NCBI GenBank assembly: GCA_951812645.1
Contig: CATOSM010000001.1
Coordinates: forward strand, 1,405,560 to 1,469,559
DNA length: 64,000 nucleotides
From: an uncultured Candidatus Nitrosopumilus sp.
GTDB lineage: Archaea; Thermoproteota; Nitrososphaeria; Nitrososphaerales; Nitrosopumilaceae
Reading direction: 5' to 3'
Part shown: positions 34,770 through 43,397 of the stretch, in pieces
Layout of the letters: each line of letters begins with the position of its first letter
Position numbering within the stretch: position 1 is the stretch's first letter
The notes under the pieces: generated by a model
Databases searched by the model: none
Told to the model about the DNA's origin: nothing
Seen by the model: the letters and a program-made list of their open reading frames with translations, nothing else
Position numbers and translations under genes: made by a program

Positions 34770-35822
34770 TTAAACCAATTCAATTTTTTTTAACGTTTTT
34801 TCTATATTCATATTCAAAACTATTTCTGCTATATCGCTGGCATATTCTGATATCCTTCTGATGTTTTCTGTCATTCTTCTAACTCTGTAAATTTCCTCAT
34901 CATCTTTTAACGATTTTGAGGCGTCCCTTACTTTTTTCTCATATTTTGAAATTTCGCCAATTTTTGTGATGGTTTTTTCTGCCTGATTGTAGTCTTCTTT
35001 GAATAGAGCCAAACATGAATCATCCAAAACCGACAGACAAAATTCATTCATATCCTGTATTTTCTGTAAGATCTCTTTCTTTACAGATTTTTTAAATTCC
35101 AACAGATCTTTTGCGATGAATGCAGCATGGTCTCCTGTCCGCTCTATGTTTTTAACAATAAGTCTATACCCCAAACAATTCCTGGCATTTCTGAAACCCA
35201 TTTCTTTAAGCATGTGTTCATTCTGAATTGCGATTTTTAACTGACGAATTATGTAAAATCCAAACCTGTCTACCTCATCGTCCGTGTTGATGACTTCCTG
35301 AGCTAATTCAGGATTGTTTTCTTTAACTGCTAAAATTGCATCACTTGACATTGATTTTGCTAAATGAACCATGCGCTTGAATGCCCCATCCACTGATAAT
35401 TCTAGCAAGTTGACAAGAACCTGTACTGTAATACCCGCACTGGAATCAGCGATTATCTCTGAGCCCATCAGCATTCTTTTTACTGCTTCTTTTACCGTGG
35501 TCCTCTGATGTCCGCTTAATCTGCCATTTTTTGGTTTTACATTAATCGTCTTAAATCCTAAGAAATACAGCGAAATTAATTTTCTAACTATTGAGGATGC
35601 TTCTTCTCCTCCCTCAATCCCTATGACGGCGTCTTCCTTTTTCCGTATTCGCGATTCAAATTTTGGTGGATAAAGCTCCAGCGTGGATGATCCTTTTCTG
35701 ATCATTCTGATTTGATCACCTTGTTTGAGACCCAATTCCATAATCCACTGTTTTGGTAACGAAACTATGTATGATGACTTTCCAGTAAATTGAATTTTCC
35801 TAGTTTCTTCACCGTCTTCCAT
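34770..35822 (-). CDS. PhoU-like regulator with AbrB N-terminal domain
   Basis: 350 residues. The first 50 form an AbrB/SpoVT hairpin (TGKSSYIVSLPKQWIMELGLKQGDQIRM). Two PhoU-type three-helix repeats follow with VDRFGFYIIRQLKIA, NIERTGDHAAFIAKDL and RRISEYASDIAEI, which carry the metal-binding E/D clusters. In archaea this fusion is thought to regulate phosphate uptake. Monocistronic or first of its unit; TATA-like sequence TATATAGT upstream. Confidence 0.85.
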   Translation of the reverse strand: MEDGEETRKIQFTGKSSYIVSLPKQWIMELGLKQGDQIRMIRKGSSTLELYPPKFESRIRKKEDAVIGIEGGEEASSIVRKLISLYFLGFKTINVKPKNGRLSGHQRTTVKEAVKRMLMGSEIIADSSAGITVQVLVNLLELSVDGAFKRMVHLAKSMSSDAILAVKENNPELAQEVINTDDEVDRFGFYIIRQLKIAIQNEHMLKEMGFRNARNCLGYRLIVKNIERTGDHAAFIAKDLLEFKKSVKKEILQKIQDMNEFCLSVLDDSCLALFKEDYNQAEKTITKIGEISKYEKKVRDASKSLKDDEEIYRVRRMTENIRRISEYASDIAEIVLNMNIEKTLKKIELV

Positions 35823-35914
35823 GGTCTAAATGAAGAATCTTGGCTCTATATAGTTAATCTTTGTAATATAGACTGGCATTGAACTAATATTTAGAAAAAA
35901 TTCTACTATGAGTA

Positions 35915-36388
35915 TTGGATCATGTGGAGAAACTCCGGCATTCGCTTGACTCGTTATTTGGAAACGGCACGTCGAAATTTTTGCCCAAAGATGCGGAAAT
36001 GACATTTTCACGCAAAACTGGCAGAATCCGAACCGTTTCCCATAAAGGAAACCTACTTTGTACTCTGAGAATTGATGGAAGCCTGGCTATTAGCACCTAT
36101 TTTGCTCAGATACTATTAAAAAATAAAAAATTTAAAGAAAATTGCGTTGAAATAAATTCCGAAGCTGCTCCTTTTGTAGAGCAGGGACGATCTGTATTCT
36201 GTAGGCATGTTGTAACATGTGGCAAAAATGTTCGAATTTCTGCAGATACTCCCGTGTTGTTTAAAAATAAAGTAATAGCAGTTGGGAGGGCAATCTTATC
36301 TTCTGAGATGATTTCTGATTTTGATAGAGGCGTAGCCATTAAGATCAGAGATAGTTTAAAAAGTCGTAGTGAGAAAATAAAGTCATGA
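35915..36388 (+). CDS. PUA-domain RNA-binding protein
   Basis: 157 residues from TTG (a GTG nine bases on is an alternative). The C-terminal half is a PUA domain: APFVEQGRSVFCRHVVTCGKNVRISADTPVLF, then KVIAVGRAILSSEMI, with RGVAIKIRD at the end. The N-terminal half resembles the accessory region of archaeal tRNA-guanine transglycosylase-type proteins. Probably binds tRNA or rRNA. Overlaps the NAC gene by 4 bp. Confidence 0.75.
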   Translation: MDHVEKLRHSLDSLFGNGTSKFLPKDAEMTFSRKTGRIRTVSHKGNLLCTLRIDGSLAISTYFAQILLKNKKFKENCVEINSEAAPFVEQGRSVFCRHVVTCGKNVRISADTPVLFKNKVIAVGRAILSSEMISDFDRGVAIKIRDSLKSRSEKIKS

Positions 36389-36726
36389 TGCGAGGAGGAA
36401 ACCGCGAAATGCGAAGAATGATGGACAAGATGGGCCTAGACATGAATGAATTATCCAACGTTCAGGAGGTAATAATTAAAACCGATAAAAAAGAAATCAT
36501 TATTTCAAAACCATCTGTTACTGAAATGAAAGCCAAGGATAACTCCATCTTTACCGTAACCGCAGATGGCTATGAAGAAAGAGAATTAGAGGTTCCGATT
36601 TTCTCTGAGGAAGATATACAACTTGTCAGTCAACAAGCAGGGGTTGACGAAGAAAAGGCAAAAAGTGCATTAGAAGAGGCTGAAGGCGATCTTGCTAGAG
36701 CCATACTCTTATTGACTACAGGATAA
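36385..36726 (+). CDS. nac: Nascent polypeptide-associated complex protein
   Basis: 113 residues. Homodimeric archaeal NAC, a ribosome-bound chaperone. N-terminal basic ribosome-binding stretch, NAC beta domain (NVQEVIIKTDKKEIIISKPSV), and a C-terminal UBA domain (EDIQLVSQQAGVDEEKAKSALEEAEGDLARAI). ATGA overlap with the PUA gene. An IS insertion lies 40 bp after the stop. Confidence 0.92.
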   Translation: MMRGGNREMRRMMDKMGLDMNELSNVQEVIIKTDKKEIIISKPSVTEMKAKDNSIFTVTADGYEERELEVPIFSEEDIQLVSQQAGVDEEKAKSALEEAEGDLARAILLLTTG

Positions 36727-36770
36727 TTCCGACGTATTTGTGCCTAAAAATGAATGGTTTGACAATCAAC

Positions 36771-37235
36771 TTATCTTAAAACCCTGCAATACATCAAAAA
36801 TGACGCAATGCTAACGAGCCCGAGATAATTTCCCGCGTTTCTTTCATATCTTATTCTTGTTCTGTGAAACCCGTTTTTCAGCCAGGCAAAGAACCTCTCC
36901 ACTACAAACCTTGTCCTGTTGTAACTGTCCTTGCCCGCATCATCATCTGCCGTCCTGCCGTTTTTTCTAAAGGGAATGCACGGAATGATGTTTCTTGATC
37001 TTGCATAACTGCGGATTGACTTTGAATCGTACCCCCTGTCTGCATAGACTGAAACTATCTGTTCCATCATGGAATGATCTGCAAAATCTGAAATTGATTC
37101 CATCACATCTACGAATTTCGTACTGTCATGCTCATTTGCAGAGCTCATTACGATTGATACTGGCAAGCCGGTACCGTCCACTGCAACATGTAATTTCGTG
37201 CCTGTGACTCTCTTGAACCCGTCAAATCCGATCAC
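36771..37235 (-). CDS. IS5-type transposase, orfB (catalytic part)
   Basis: 154 residues. DDE residues are visible: D in LHVAVDGTG, D in VYADRGYDS, and E in RFVVERFFAWLK with the trailing R/K of the YREK-type signature. The GTG overlaps the TGA of orfA (GTGA). The run of six A before GGGG upstream is a likely -1 slippery site, so an orfA-orfB fusion transposase is expected. Cuts and rejoins IS ends. Confidence 0.85.
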   Translation of the reverse strand: MIGFDGFKRVTGTKLHVAVDGTGLPVSIVMSSANEHDSTKFVDVMESISDFADHSMMEQIVSVYADRGYDSKSIRSYARSRNIIPCIPFRKNGRTADDDAGKDSYNRTRFVVERFFAWLKNGFHRTRIRYERNAGNYLGLVSIASFLMYCRVLR

Positions 37236-37609
37236 GTCGCCCCTTTTTTAGAGGGAACTGACGATGAATCAATCGATATTTTTTGCAGGTCAATCCTGCC
37301 CGATTTGTGTGCGGATTTGATTGCACGTCCCAAAATCTTTTTCCATATGCCAAACTCCTGCCATTTTCTTAGCCTTAGGTTGGCAGTTGAATCATCGCCG
37401 TATGTCTTTGGCATCTCACTCCACCTGCATCCGGAAACAGGCACGCAGATGATTCCATTTAAAACCATTCGGTCATTGCTTCTTGGACGTCCTGTGGCGG
37501 CAGGTTTTGGCAGCAACGGCTCTATCATGTCCCATTGTCTGTCTGTTATCTCAGTGAATTTCATGTATAGTTTGGAAACTAATGGTTCATGGATCCAAAT
37601 GATCCACAA
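37232..37609 (-). CDS. IS5-type transposase, orfA
   Basis: 125 residues or fewer: MKFTEITDRQ (ATG at 37564) is a likely start, with an in-frame TTG at 37609. Contains the N-terminal IS5 domain WDMIEPLLPKPAATGRPR, GCRWSEMP and the end IDSSSVPSKKG. It supplies DNA-binding and the first half of the fused enzyme. Ends at the A6G4 tract. Confidence 0.8.
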   Translation of the reverse strand: MWIIWIHEPLVSKLYMKFTEITDRQWDMIEPLLPKPAATGRPRSNDRMVLNGIICVPVSGCRWSEMPKTYGDDSTANLRLRKWQEFGIWKKILGRAIKSAHKSGRIDLQKISIDSSSVPSKKGAT

Positions 37610-37661
37610 ATATTGTCCAAATGGTTAGTTTTAAGATGAGTTGAATGTCTGGAACTGAACA

Positions 37662-37823
37662 CTATAATGATTTGGTAAACTGATCATTTGGAAATAGTCT
37701 TTTGATGATGACTTTTGCTTCATCTTTTGACAATCCATGTTTGTCATCCATTTTTGTTGCCAGGTGAATGTAGAATTGAGAAGCACCACCACCTATCTCT
37801 TTTTGACATATTTTACAAAGCAT
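37662..37823 (-). CDS. Small CxxC...H zinc-finger protein
   Basis: 53 residues: MLCKICQKEIGGGASQFY, a CxxC knuckle, then IHLATKMDDKHGLSKDEAKVII, with histidines at finger-like spacing. I recall similar short proteins in thaumarchaea. Lies between two IS copies. Probably a single-finger DNA or RNA binder. Confidence 0.55.
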   Translation of the reverse strand: MLCKICQKEIGGGASQFYIHLATKMDDKHGLSKDEAKVIIKRLFPNDQFTKSL

Positions 37824-37891
37824 AACATCTAACGACTTGTATATAATTTAACTATTCTGAAACAGGGGATAAACTTACATTTTGTATTATT

Positions 37892-38748
37892 GAACTTATC
37901 CTAAAACCCTCCAATACATCATGACGCCATGCCAGATACGCAAACCCGAGACAGCTGTCACGGTTCCCTTCGCATCTGACTGCCGTCCCGTAAAGTCCGC
38001 ACCTGGGCCAGGCAAGGAACCGTTCCACGACAAACCCTGCCTTGCCATGATGCTTTTGATTCCTGTTTTGTGCAGTGTCCTTTGGGTTCCTTTTGTATGG
38101 AATGCAGCGGTTAGTCCCATGACATCCCAGACAGCATCTGATGCATGCCGCATCGCATCCCCTGTCGGCATACGCTGATGATCTGCCGTATCAAGCCATC
38201 ACCTGCAGGTCCTGGGATGCCTTCTGGCACACCGATGAATTTCGTACTGTCATGAATGTCAGCAGGGCCGGCCCCAATTGGGATTGGCAGTCCCGTCTGC
38301 TGCAGCGTGAATCTCTGTGCCCAGGATCTTCCTGGACCCGTCATGTCCCCCCCTTTTGGCGGCAGCAGACGATGAACCGACTGAAATTTTTTGCAGGCTA
38401 ATCTTGCCCGATTTGTGTGCGGATTTGATTGAACTGGATAGAATCCTTTTGCATATTCCCTTTTGCTGCAGTCCTGAGAATCTCAGATGCGCGGTGGGTT
38501 TTGAACCGCATCTGTCCGGCATGTCTGCCTGCCTGCATCCGGCTGTCAGGACAAACAATGTTCCGCTGATTGTGTTTCTGTCATTGCGTCCCGGCCTTCC
38601 GGTTTTTGCAGGCTTTGGCAGATGTGATAGAACCGTTCCATTGAATGCCTGACATCTCTGTGAACCATGAGGGATGCATCGGCAGGATCATTCTTGGATC
38701 CCGACTGTCACGAATCGTTTACAAAATGATCGGTTTTAGGATGGATTG
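37892..38748 (-). mobile_element. Degenerate IS5-type element (second subgroup)
   Basis: Ends GAACTTATCCTAAAACC (37892) and inverted CAATCCATCCTAAAACC (38748). The transposase frames (N-terminal TGCRQADMPDRCGS..., catalytic ADGT, C-terminal YWRVLG) are broken by several frameshifts between 37896 and 38558, and the RGYD motif is destroyed. The catalytic E region is also lost. No target duplication is seen. Same subgroup as 54004-54881. Confidence 0.75.
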
Positions 38749-38765
38749 TACCTATCTTTAGGCAT

Positions 38766-38815
38766 ATTAGTATTAATATTTTTTTTGATACTAATTGATA
38801 CTTGAAGATACTAAT
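38766..38815. repeat. GATACTAAT repeats at 10-bp spacing beside an integrase remnant
   Basis: GATACTAAT at 38787-38795, GATACTTGA at 38797-38805 and GATACTAAT at 38807-38815 form a 10-bp period. An inverted ATTAGTAT lies at 38766-38773. Helical phasing and position next to the integrase 3' end suggest arm-type or operator sites. Confidence 0.45.
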
Positions 38816-38817
38816 CA

Positions 38818-39787
38818 TCAGATCAAATATTGTAAAATCCGGATATTTTCTAAAAGTTTTCTATATTTTAGAAAGGGTATGGCCTTTTGAAACTCAAAAA
38901 AACACTGTTCTTTGATAGGTTTGAGATATGAACCATCCAGACCATTTCTGTGAGCCATTAGTTTTTCAGCAATATTGGAATTTACATCATTGTTTAACTT
39001 GAGAATTGTATTGAATCGTTTTCTAAACCCGTAAAGTACTGCCTTCTCATATCTCTTACCTGCCTTTTCTCTTTCAATTCCTGAGGCCTTTAGTAATTTG
39101 GTTAACAATTGTCTAAGTGATCTAGGCTCAAAGTGTTCTTGTTTTTTCTATTTGATTTTGGATGATTTACAAAAACTGGAGATTCTGAAGTTAATTCTTC
39201 CCCATTTAATTTTCTGGAATCAAAATAATGCTTCAAAGATTTTGTAGCCACTGGTGTTTAAAATGCCCAATATCCTTCACGTGAGCCATCATAGATTTTG
39301 ATAGCCTTACAACTTTGTGGCATATCTTCAAGATGTTTGATTCTCAAAACTGGGTCTACTATTGATGCTGGTCTAGCGCCCGTACTGGCCAAGAAATGAA
39401 TCAGCGCTTTTGTTCCAAGTTTTGTTGTAGATGATGGCATTCTTTGAATCTCTTCTGTTGTATATGCAACATCCCCTCCAGGAATATGGTCATTAGCTGG
39501 AATGAGTTTTCTTACTAGTTTGTTGTTAATTGGAATATCATTCATGGCGATGAATAGTTCGATGGGATTGAGTTTTGCCTTGATCGTTGTTCCCTTCCTA
39601 TTCTTATCAGTCACATCTAAAATCCAAATTTTTATCAAATTTTGGTAGTTTTTGGTTGTAAACGAATACAATCATCATATTTATTGACATTTACAAATCT
39701 CATAAACTTGTCAAGGGAATATTTGTAGACCTGCTCAGTTTCTGCCGATCTGATCCCTCCTTTGAATGCCTGATATGCCATTTCCAT
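38818..39787 (-). pseudogene. Tyrosine recombinase (integrase) pseudogene
   Basis: Reading leftwards from an ATG at 39787: an N-terminal core-binding part (MEMAYQAFKGGIRSAETEQVYKYSLDKFMR) stops after a frameshift. The next frame gives TTEEIQRMPSST...ALIHFLASTGARPASIVDPV, with the catalytic Arg in TGARP. A further shift gives SRKLNGEELTSESPVF. The last frame gives GFRKRFNTILK...NSNIAEKLMAHRNGLDGSYLKP, with the R...H...Y residues. At least three lesions. The catalytic set is otherwise complete, so decay looks fairly recent. Marks a former integrated element. Confidence 0.75.
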
Positions 39788-39875
39788 GCTCAATTAAGGT
39801 GGTTTTTCTATTAAAACTAGGGTAGTATGCTAAAGCTGAATGGTTTAAGTAATGGATTGTTAGATTTGGATTATA

Positions 39876-40211
39876 ATGAGCAGTATGGCCGAATCTAAAG
39901 TCACAGGAATAATCAAATCTTTGAATGCTTTGGAGGATGATCTAGATTCCCTAAATGGCAAAGTTGGGGATATGAAAAAACAGCTATCTGTAAAGGCCTT
40001 GGCTGAAATTGATAATTTATTAGAAAAAACCCGTGAGATGGCCACCAAAGAGGCTGAGGTAATTATCAATGATGCAAAGGATAAGGCTACTGCCGAATCT
40101 GCAAAGATTGCTCAAGAAGGAGATGCAAAACTGTCTGAAATTCAATCAAGCATAGATGCTAATTTTGATGAGGCAGTCAAACATGTTGTGTCAACTGTTT
40201 TGAAGGCATAA
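39876..40211 (+). CDS. Coiled-coil protein resembling A-type ATPase subunit H
   Basis: 111 residues, almost entirely helical. Heptad-like stretches such as LNALEDDLDSLNGKVGDMKKQL and LLEKTREMATKEAEVIINDAKDKATAESAKIAQE resemble the peripheral-stalk subunit AhaH of archaeal ATP synthases. No other ATPase subunit is near, so the identity is uncertain; a small structural coiled coil is the alternative. TATA-like box GGTTTAAG about 30 bp upstream. Confidence 0.5.
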   Translation: MSSMAESKVTGIIKSLNALEDDLDSLNGKVGDMKKQLSVKALAEIDNLLEKTREMATKEAEVIINDAKDKATAESAKIAQEGDAKLSEIQSSIDANFDEAVKHVVSTVLKA

Positions 40212-40235
40212 AACTAAATCTAATACTTCATTTTC

Positions 40236-40895
40236 ATAGTTATCGATCCCTTACATAATTCACGTATTGGAATTGCTACCGCTTGCGGCAAGCCGTACTA
40301 TAGATTTTCATCCTATCTTAAAACTCTGAATTTGTCCTTTGACTCTATCTTACCTAAAGACATTCAAGATTATTCTGGCCATCTAATATTTACCACTCAA
40401 AAAGAATTTCCTAAAACCTGTAAAAAAATCATATTCTATGAGGACATCTTGGAATGTCATCCCACTGTATTCAGAGGTCTTATGATACAAAAACTTCATT
40501 TAGATTTTGAAGAAGAGAATTTGATTCTGGGCATTGATCCAGGTCAAAGGATGGGATTATCCGTATTTTACTGCGGCACTGAAATTGAGAGATCTGTTGA
40601 TACTTCTATAGAAAAGTTAGTTCTACATATTATCAGCATACTAAGTGGCCTTCGCGCAAAACGAAAAATCATAAAAGTCGGCGATGGAAATATGCAAATT
40701 GCAAATGAAATTGTTACACTACTTAATCTAAAGTTCTGTTCGTCATTTGAATTAGAATTTGTTGATGAAAGGAAGACTAGTTTGAAAATTAAAAATTTCA
40801 ATCAAAGAGGAAAACGTGACATGCTTTCAGCAAGATACATCTCTCAACGAGAGGGATGCAGGCATTCGATTCTTCCATTGTCTATTACAGGTTAG
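40236..40895 (+). CDS. RuvC/RNase H-fold protein, non-canonical start
   Basis: About 219 residues. LILGIDPGQRMGLSVF near residue 99 is the strand-1 motif of RuvC/YqgF-like nucleases, with the catalytic Asp. Later segments KRKIIKVGDGNMQIANEI and LEFVDERKTS could carry further acidic residues, and RGKRDMLSARYI may be the last. The frame stays coding-like (VIDPLHNSRIGIATACGKPYY) upstream of the first TTG at 40332. The most likely start is ATA at 40236, about 25 bp after an AT-rich box. Possible Holliday-junction or RNA-processing nuclease; not proven. Confidence 0.6.
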   Translation: MVIDPLHNSRIGIATACGKPYYRFSSYLKTLNLSFDSILPKDIQDYSGHLIFTTQKEFPKTCKKIIFYEDILECHPTVFRGLMIQKLHLDFEEENLILGIDPGQRMGLSVFYCGTEIERSVDTSIEKLVLHIISILSGLRAKRKIIKVGDGNMQIANEIVTLLNLKFCSSFELEFVDERKTSLKIKNFNQRGKRDMLSARYISQREGCRHSILPLSITG

Positions 40896-41223
40896 AAAAT
40901 CCAATTTTTGATCATGCATTCATTATTTACTAACTTTTCATAAACTCATAATTGTAAGGATATGTTTTCCCGTAAATTTTTAGTCTTTTTTTAAAGAAAT
41001 ATGAAATTCTTTGTTAAACAACTATATTGCCACTTGCTATTTTTTCAAAAAATAACTTTCTAGAATTAGCTATACATATTTATTGATGTTTTTGGGTTTT
41101 TCTTTGAAAATAATAATTTTGATCGACATATAATATAAAATATTTACAACTTTTTTATATTTTTTTTATCGATTTTATCGATCCATGCTTATATAGTTAT
41201 GAATTCTATATTATAATACCAAG
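40896..41223. other. AT-rich intergenic region with promoter of the zinc-finger gene
   Basis: 328 bp without a coding frame. The palindromic ATCGATTTTATCGAT at 41168-41182 precedes CTTATATAG (41188-41196), a TATA-like box 28-30 bp before the ATG at 41224. The palindrome could be an operator. Nothing else is recognised. Confidence 0.45.
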
Positions 41224-41664
41224 ATGACTTGTAAAGGAATTTGTGTTAGATATAAGGCTCAAAAGCCTGTTGGCACTGGAAGATATGCTTCTGGACAACG
41301 TCGATGCCAAATTTGTGAAATATTCATCAAATGGGAAGGACTTTGGTGTCCATGTTGTGGATATAGATTAAGAACAAAACCACGTAATTTGAAATACAAA
41401 GCAAAGCTACGTGCTAGAGTTGAGGCTGATTCTATGGAAGCTGCAGCAGCTACTGAAATTGAATCAGAAGTTCAAGTACCTGTCAAAGCAAAATCCAAAG
41501 CTAAAACCACTAAATCCAAAGCTGTAACAAAACCTAAAGAAAAAACTCCATGCAAATACTGTGAAAAACTCTTTGTTTATCCAGACAAGCATGAGAAAAA
41601 CTGTAAGAGGAATCCTGAAGTTACAACTTCCCAAAAAAGTGAATCAATAGCAATAAAAGCATAA
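41224..41664 (+). CDS. Thaumarchaeal multi-zinc-finger protein (CKGICxRY family)
   Basis: 146 residues. The N-terminal block CKGICVRYKAQKP, then GQRRCQICEIFIKWEGLWCPCCGYRLRTKP, is a cysteine-rich domain that I recall as abundant and repeated in thaumarchaeal genomes. A Lys/Ala-rich linker follows, and a C-terminal CKYCEKLFVYPDKHEKNC finger of C2HC type. Probably DNA- or RNA-binding, perhaps a regulator. Expression signal: strong TATA-like box upstream. Confidence 0.75.
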   Translation: MTCKGICVRYKAQKPVGTGRYASGQRRCQICEIFIKWEGLWCPCCGYRLRTKPRNLKYKAKLRARVEADSMEAAAATEIESEVQVPVKAKSKAKTTKSKAVTKPKEKTPCKYCEKLFVYPDKHEKNCKRNPEVTTSQKSESIAIKA

Positions 41665-41711
41665 GATCTGTTCATAGCTTGTTGACCTCTCCAAATGGAT
41701 TTTTCCAGAAA

Positions 41712-42023
41712 ATGGTAAATTCGGAGAGTCGTAACTTTTCTTTAAAAATTCAAAAATTTGAAAATGGTCATTTTATTTCTGTCACTGAAGGATCTGACAA
41801 ATTAGGTTCAATGGTGGTTTCACTAGCGACGGGACCAACTCCTATCACTACCACTATCATTCCTTCTAGGTCTGAAGCCCTCTTTCTAAAACTTGTTGCT
41901 GAACGTATCAGTACTCGTATGGGAGGAATTGCTCTAGTTTCAACTTTTATCCAAAAACCCCTGGAAACTGGCACAGCAAAAGCCTTAATGTCTGAAATTA
42001 TGGAGATGACTGAGGATGAGTGA
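41712..42023 (+). CDS. Small alpha/beta protein, PAC3/PAC4-like
   Basis: 103 residues. After two N-terminal strands (FSLKIQKFENGHFISVT) it shows KLGSMVVSLATGPTPITTTIIPSRSEALFLKLVAERIS and GIALVSTFIQ, then a last helix. This order of strands and helices recalls proteasome assembly chaperones 3/4. The call is by pattern only. Overlaps the ubiD-like gene by 8 bp, so the two are co-transcribed. Confidence 0.45.
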   Translation: MVNSESRNFSLKIQKFENGHFISVTEGSDKLGSMVVSLATGPTPITTTIIPSRSEALFLKLVAERISTRMGGIALVSTFIQKPLETGTAKALMSEIMEMTEDE

Positions 42024-43347
42024 TTTAAGAAATTACATTTCACAAATCAAAAAAATTCGTGAACTCAAAACTGTCAAAACTAGAGTCTCAACCAAATATG
42101 AAATTGCTGGAGTTACAGCAAAAGTTGACGGTTCTAACGCTGTATTATTTGAAAATATCAAAGAAAGTGGTTTTAGGCTTGTATCTAATTTAGTAGGAAC
42201 TAGGAAACGGTTTGGTATTGCTGCTGGCGGCACGGAAGCAAGTATTCATGAAAAAGTAATTTCTGCAATTAAAAAAGCAAAAAAACCTAAAATTACTGCT
42301 GGTGGCAAATTTATGGAAAATCAATCAAAAAACCTTCAAACCATGCCTATTGTGACTCATTTTGAAAAAGAATCTGGTCCTTTTATCACATCCTCTATTG
42401 CATATGCAAAAAACCCTGAAACTGGAAAACAAAATTCTTCTTTTCATAGAATGATGCCAATTGATAAAACCCATTTCTCAATAAGGATGGTTGAAGGCCG
42501 TCATTTACACAGATGCTTTGTAGATGCTAAAGAACATGGGGAAGATCTCAAAATAGCAATTACTGTAGGGGTGCATCCTGCAATTTCGATTGCCGGTGCA
42601 TATCAAGCTGATTGGGGCAAGGATGAAATCGACATTGCCAACTCCCTTCTTAATGGAAAACTCACTCTAGCAAAGTTGCCATTTACTGGGTTGAACGTGC
42701 CGTCTGGAGCTGAAATTGTTATGGAAGGAAAAATTCTTCGCGATGAAACTCATCCTGAATGGATGGTAGAAATGTTACAAACATATGATCATGAGCGCTC
42801 TCAACCTGTTTTTGAACTTGAAAACCTATACTTTAGAAACAATCCTATTTTCCACGATGTTTTGTCTGGATATTCAGAACATCGATTGTTAATGGGGATG
42901 CCTATTGAATCTAAATTAAATGGCGAATTAAGAAAGGCTTTCACCCAAACAAGACAGGTGTCGATGACAAATGGAGGATGTAATTGGCTGCATGCAGTTG
43001 TTCAAATCAAAAAGAAAAATGATTCTGATCCAAAGAAAGTTATCAAAAAAACATTCGAGTCTCACCGTTCACTAAAGCAAGTCACCGTAGTTGACGAAGA
43101 CATTGATCCTAATAGTGCGGAATCAGTAGAGTACGCTATGGCTACCAGATTTCAGGCAGATAGAGATCTAGTAATCATCAAAAACGTTCGTGGCTCTAGT
43201 CTTGATCCATCAAGCAGTCAACAAAAACTCCGAACAGCAAAAATGGGCATTGATGCAACAAGGCCCCTTTCTAGACGTCCAGAAGGCTTTGAATTGGCAA
43301 AAATTCCCAAGATTGACAAAATTAAACTAGAAAAATATCTCAAATAA
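42016..43347 (+). CDS. ubiD: UbiD-family decarboxylase
   Basis: 443 residues. Prenylated-FMN dependent (de)carboxylase family. Motifs: GFRLVSNLVGTRKRFGIAAG, PFITSSIAYAKNPETGKQNSSFHRMMPID, HLHRCFVDAKEHGEDLKIAITVGVHPA, GAEIVMEGKI with the R/E pair (RDE), and NGGCNWLHAVVQI. Usual partner UbiX makes the cofactor; none is seen in this window. Substrate may be a quinone precursor (menaquinone route) or another aromatic acid. Confidence 0.85.
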   Translation: MSDLRNYISQIKKIRELKTVKTRVSTKYEIAGVTAKVDGSNAVLFENIKESGFRLVSNLVGTRKRFGIAAGGTEASIHEKVISAIKKAKKPKITAGGKFMENQSKNLQTMPIVTHFEKESGPFITSSIAYAKNPETGKQNSSFHRMMPIDKTHFSIRMVEGRHLHRCFVDAKEHGEDLKIAITVGVHPAISIAGAYQADWGKDEIDIANSLLNGKLTLAKLPFTGLNVPSGAEIVMEGKILRDETHPEWMVEMLQTYDHERSQPVFELENLYFRNNPIFHDVLSGYSEHRLLMGMPIESKLNGELRKAFTQTRQVSMTNGGCNWLHAVVQIKKKNDSDPKKVIKKTFESHRSLKQVTVVDEDIDPNSAESVEYAMATRFQADRDLVIIKNVRGSSLDPSSSQQKLRTAKMGIDATRPLSRRPEGFELAKIPKIDKIKLEKYLK

Positions 43348-43397
43348 TTAGGCCCAACTGATTAAATTAAATTGGATAAATTGGGCCATGTGTTAGA

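Larger units (their letters stand above)
36767..37643 (-). mobile_element. IS5-type insertion sequence (IS427-like), apparently intact
   Basis: 877 bp. The ends CAACTTATCTTAAAACC (36767) and, inverted, CAACTCATCTTAAAACT (37643) are imperfect 17-bp terminal repeats. A 3-bp target duplication AAT flanks it (36764-36766 and 37644-37646). Two overlapping frames encode the transposase. Related copies lie at 37892, 50382, 54004 and 57950. Confidence 0.85.
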
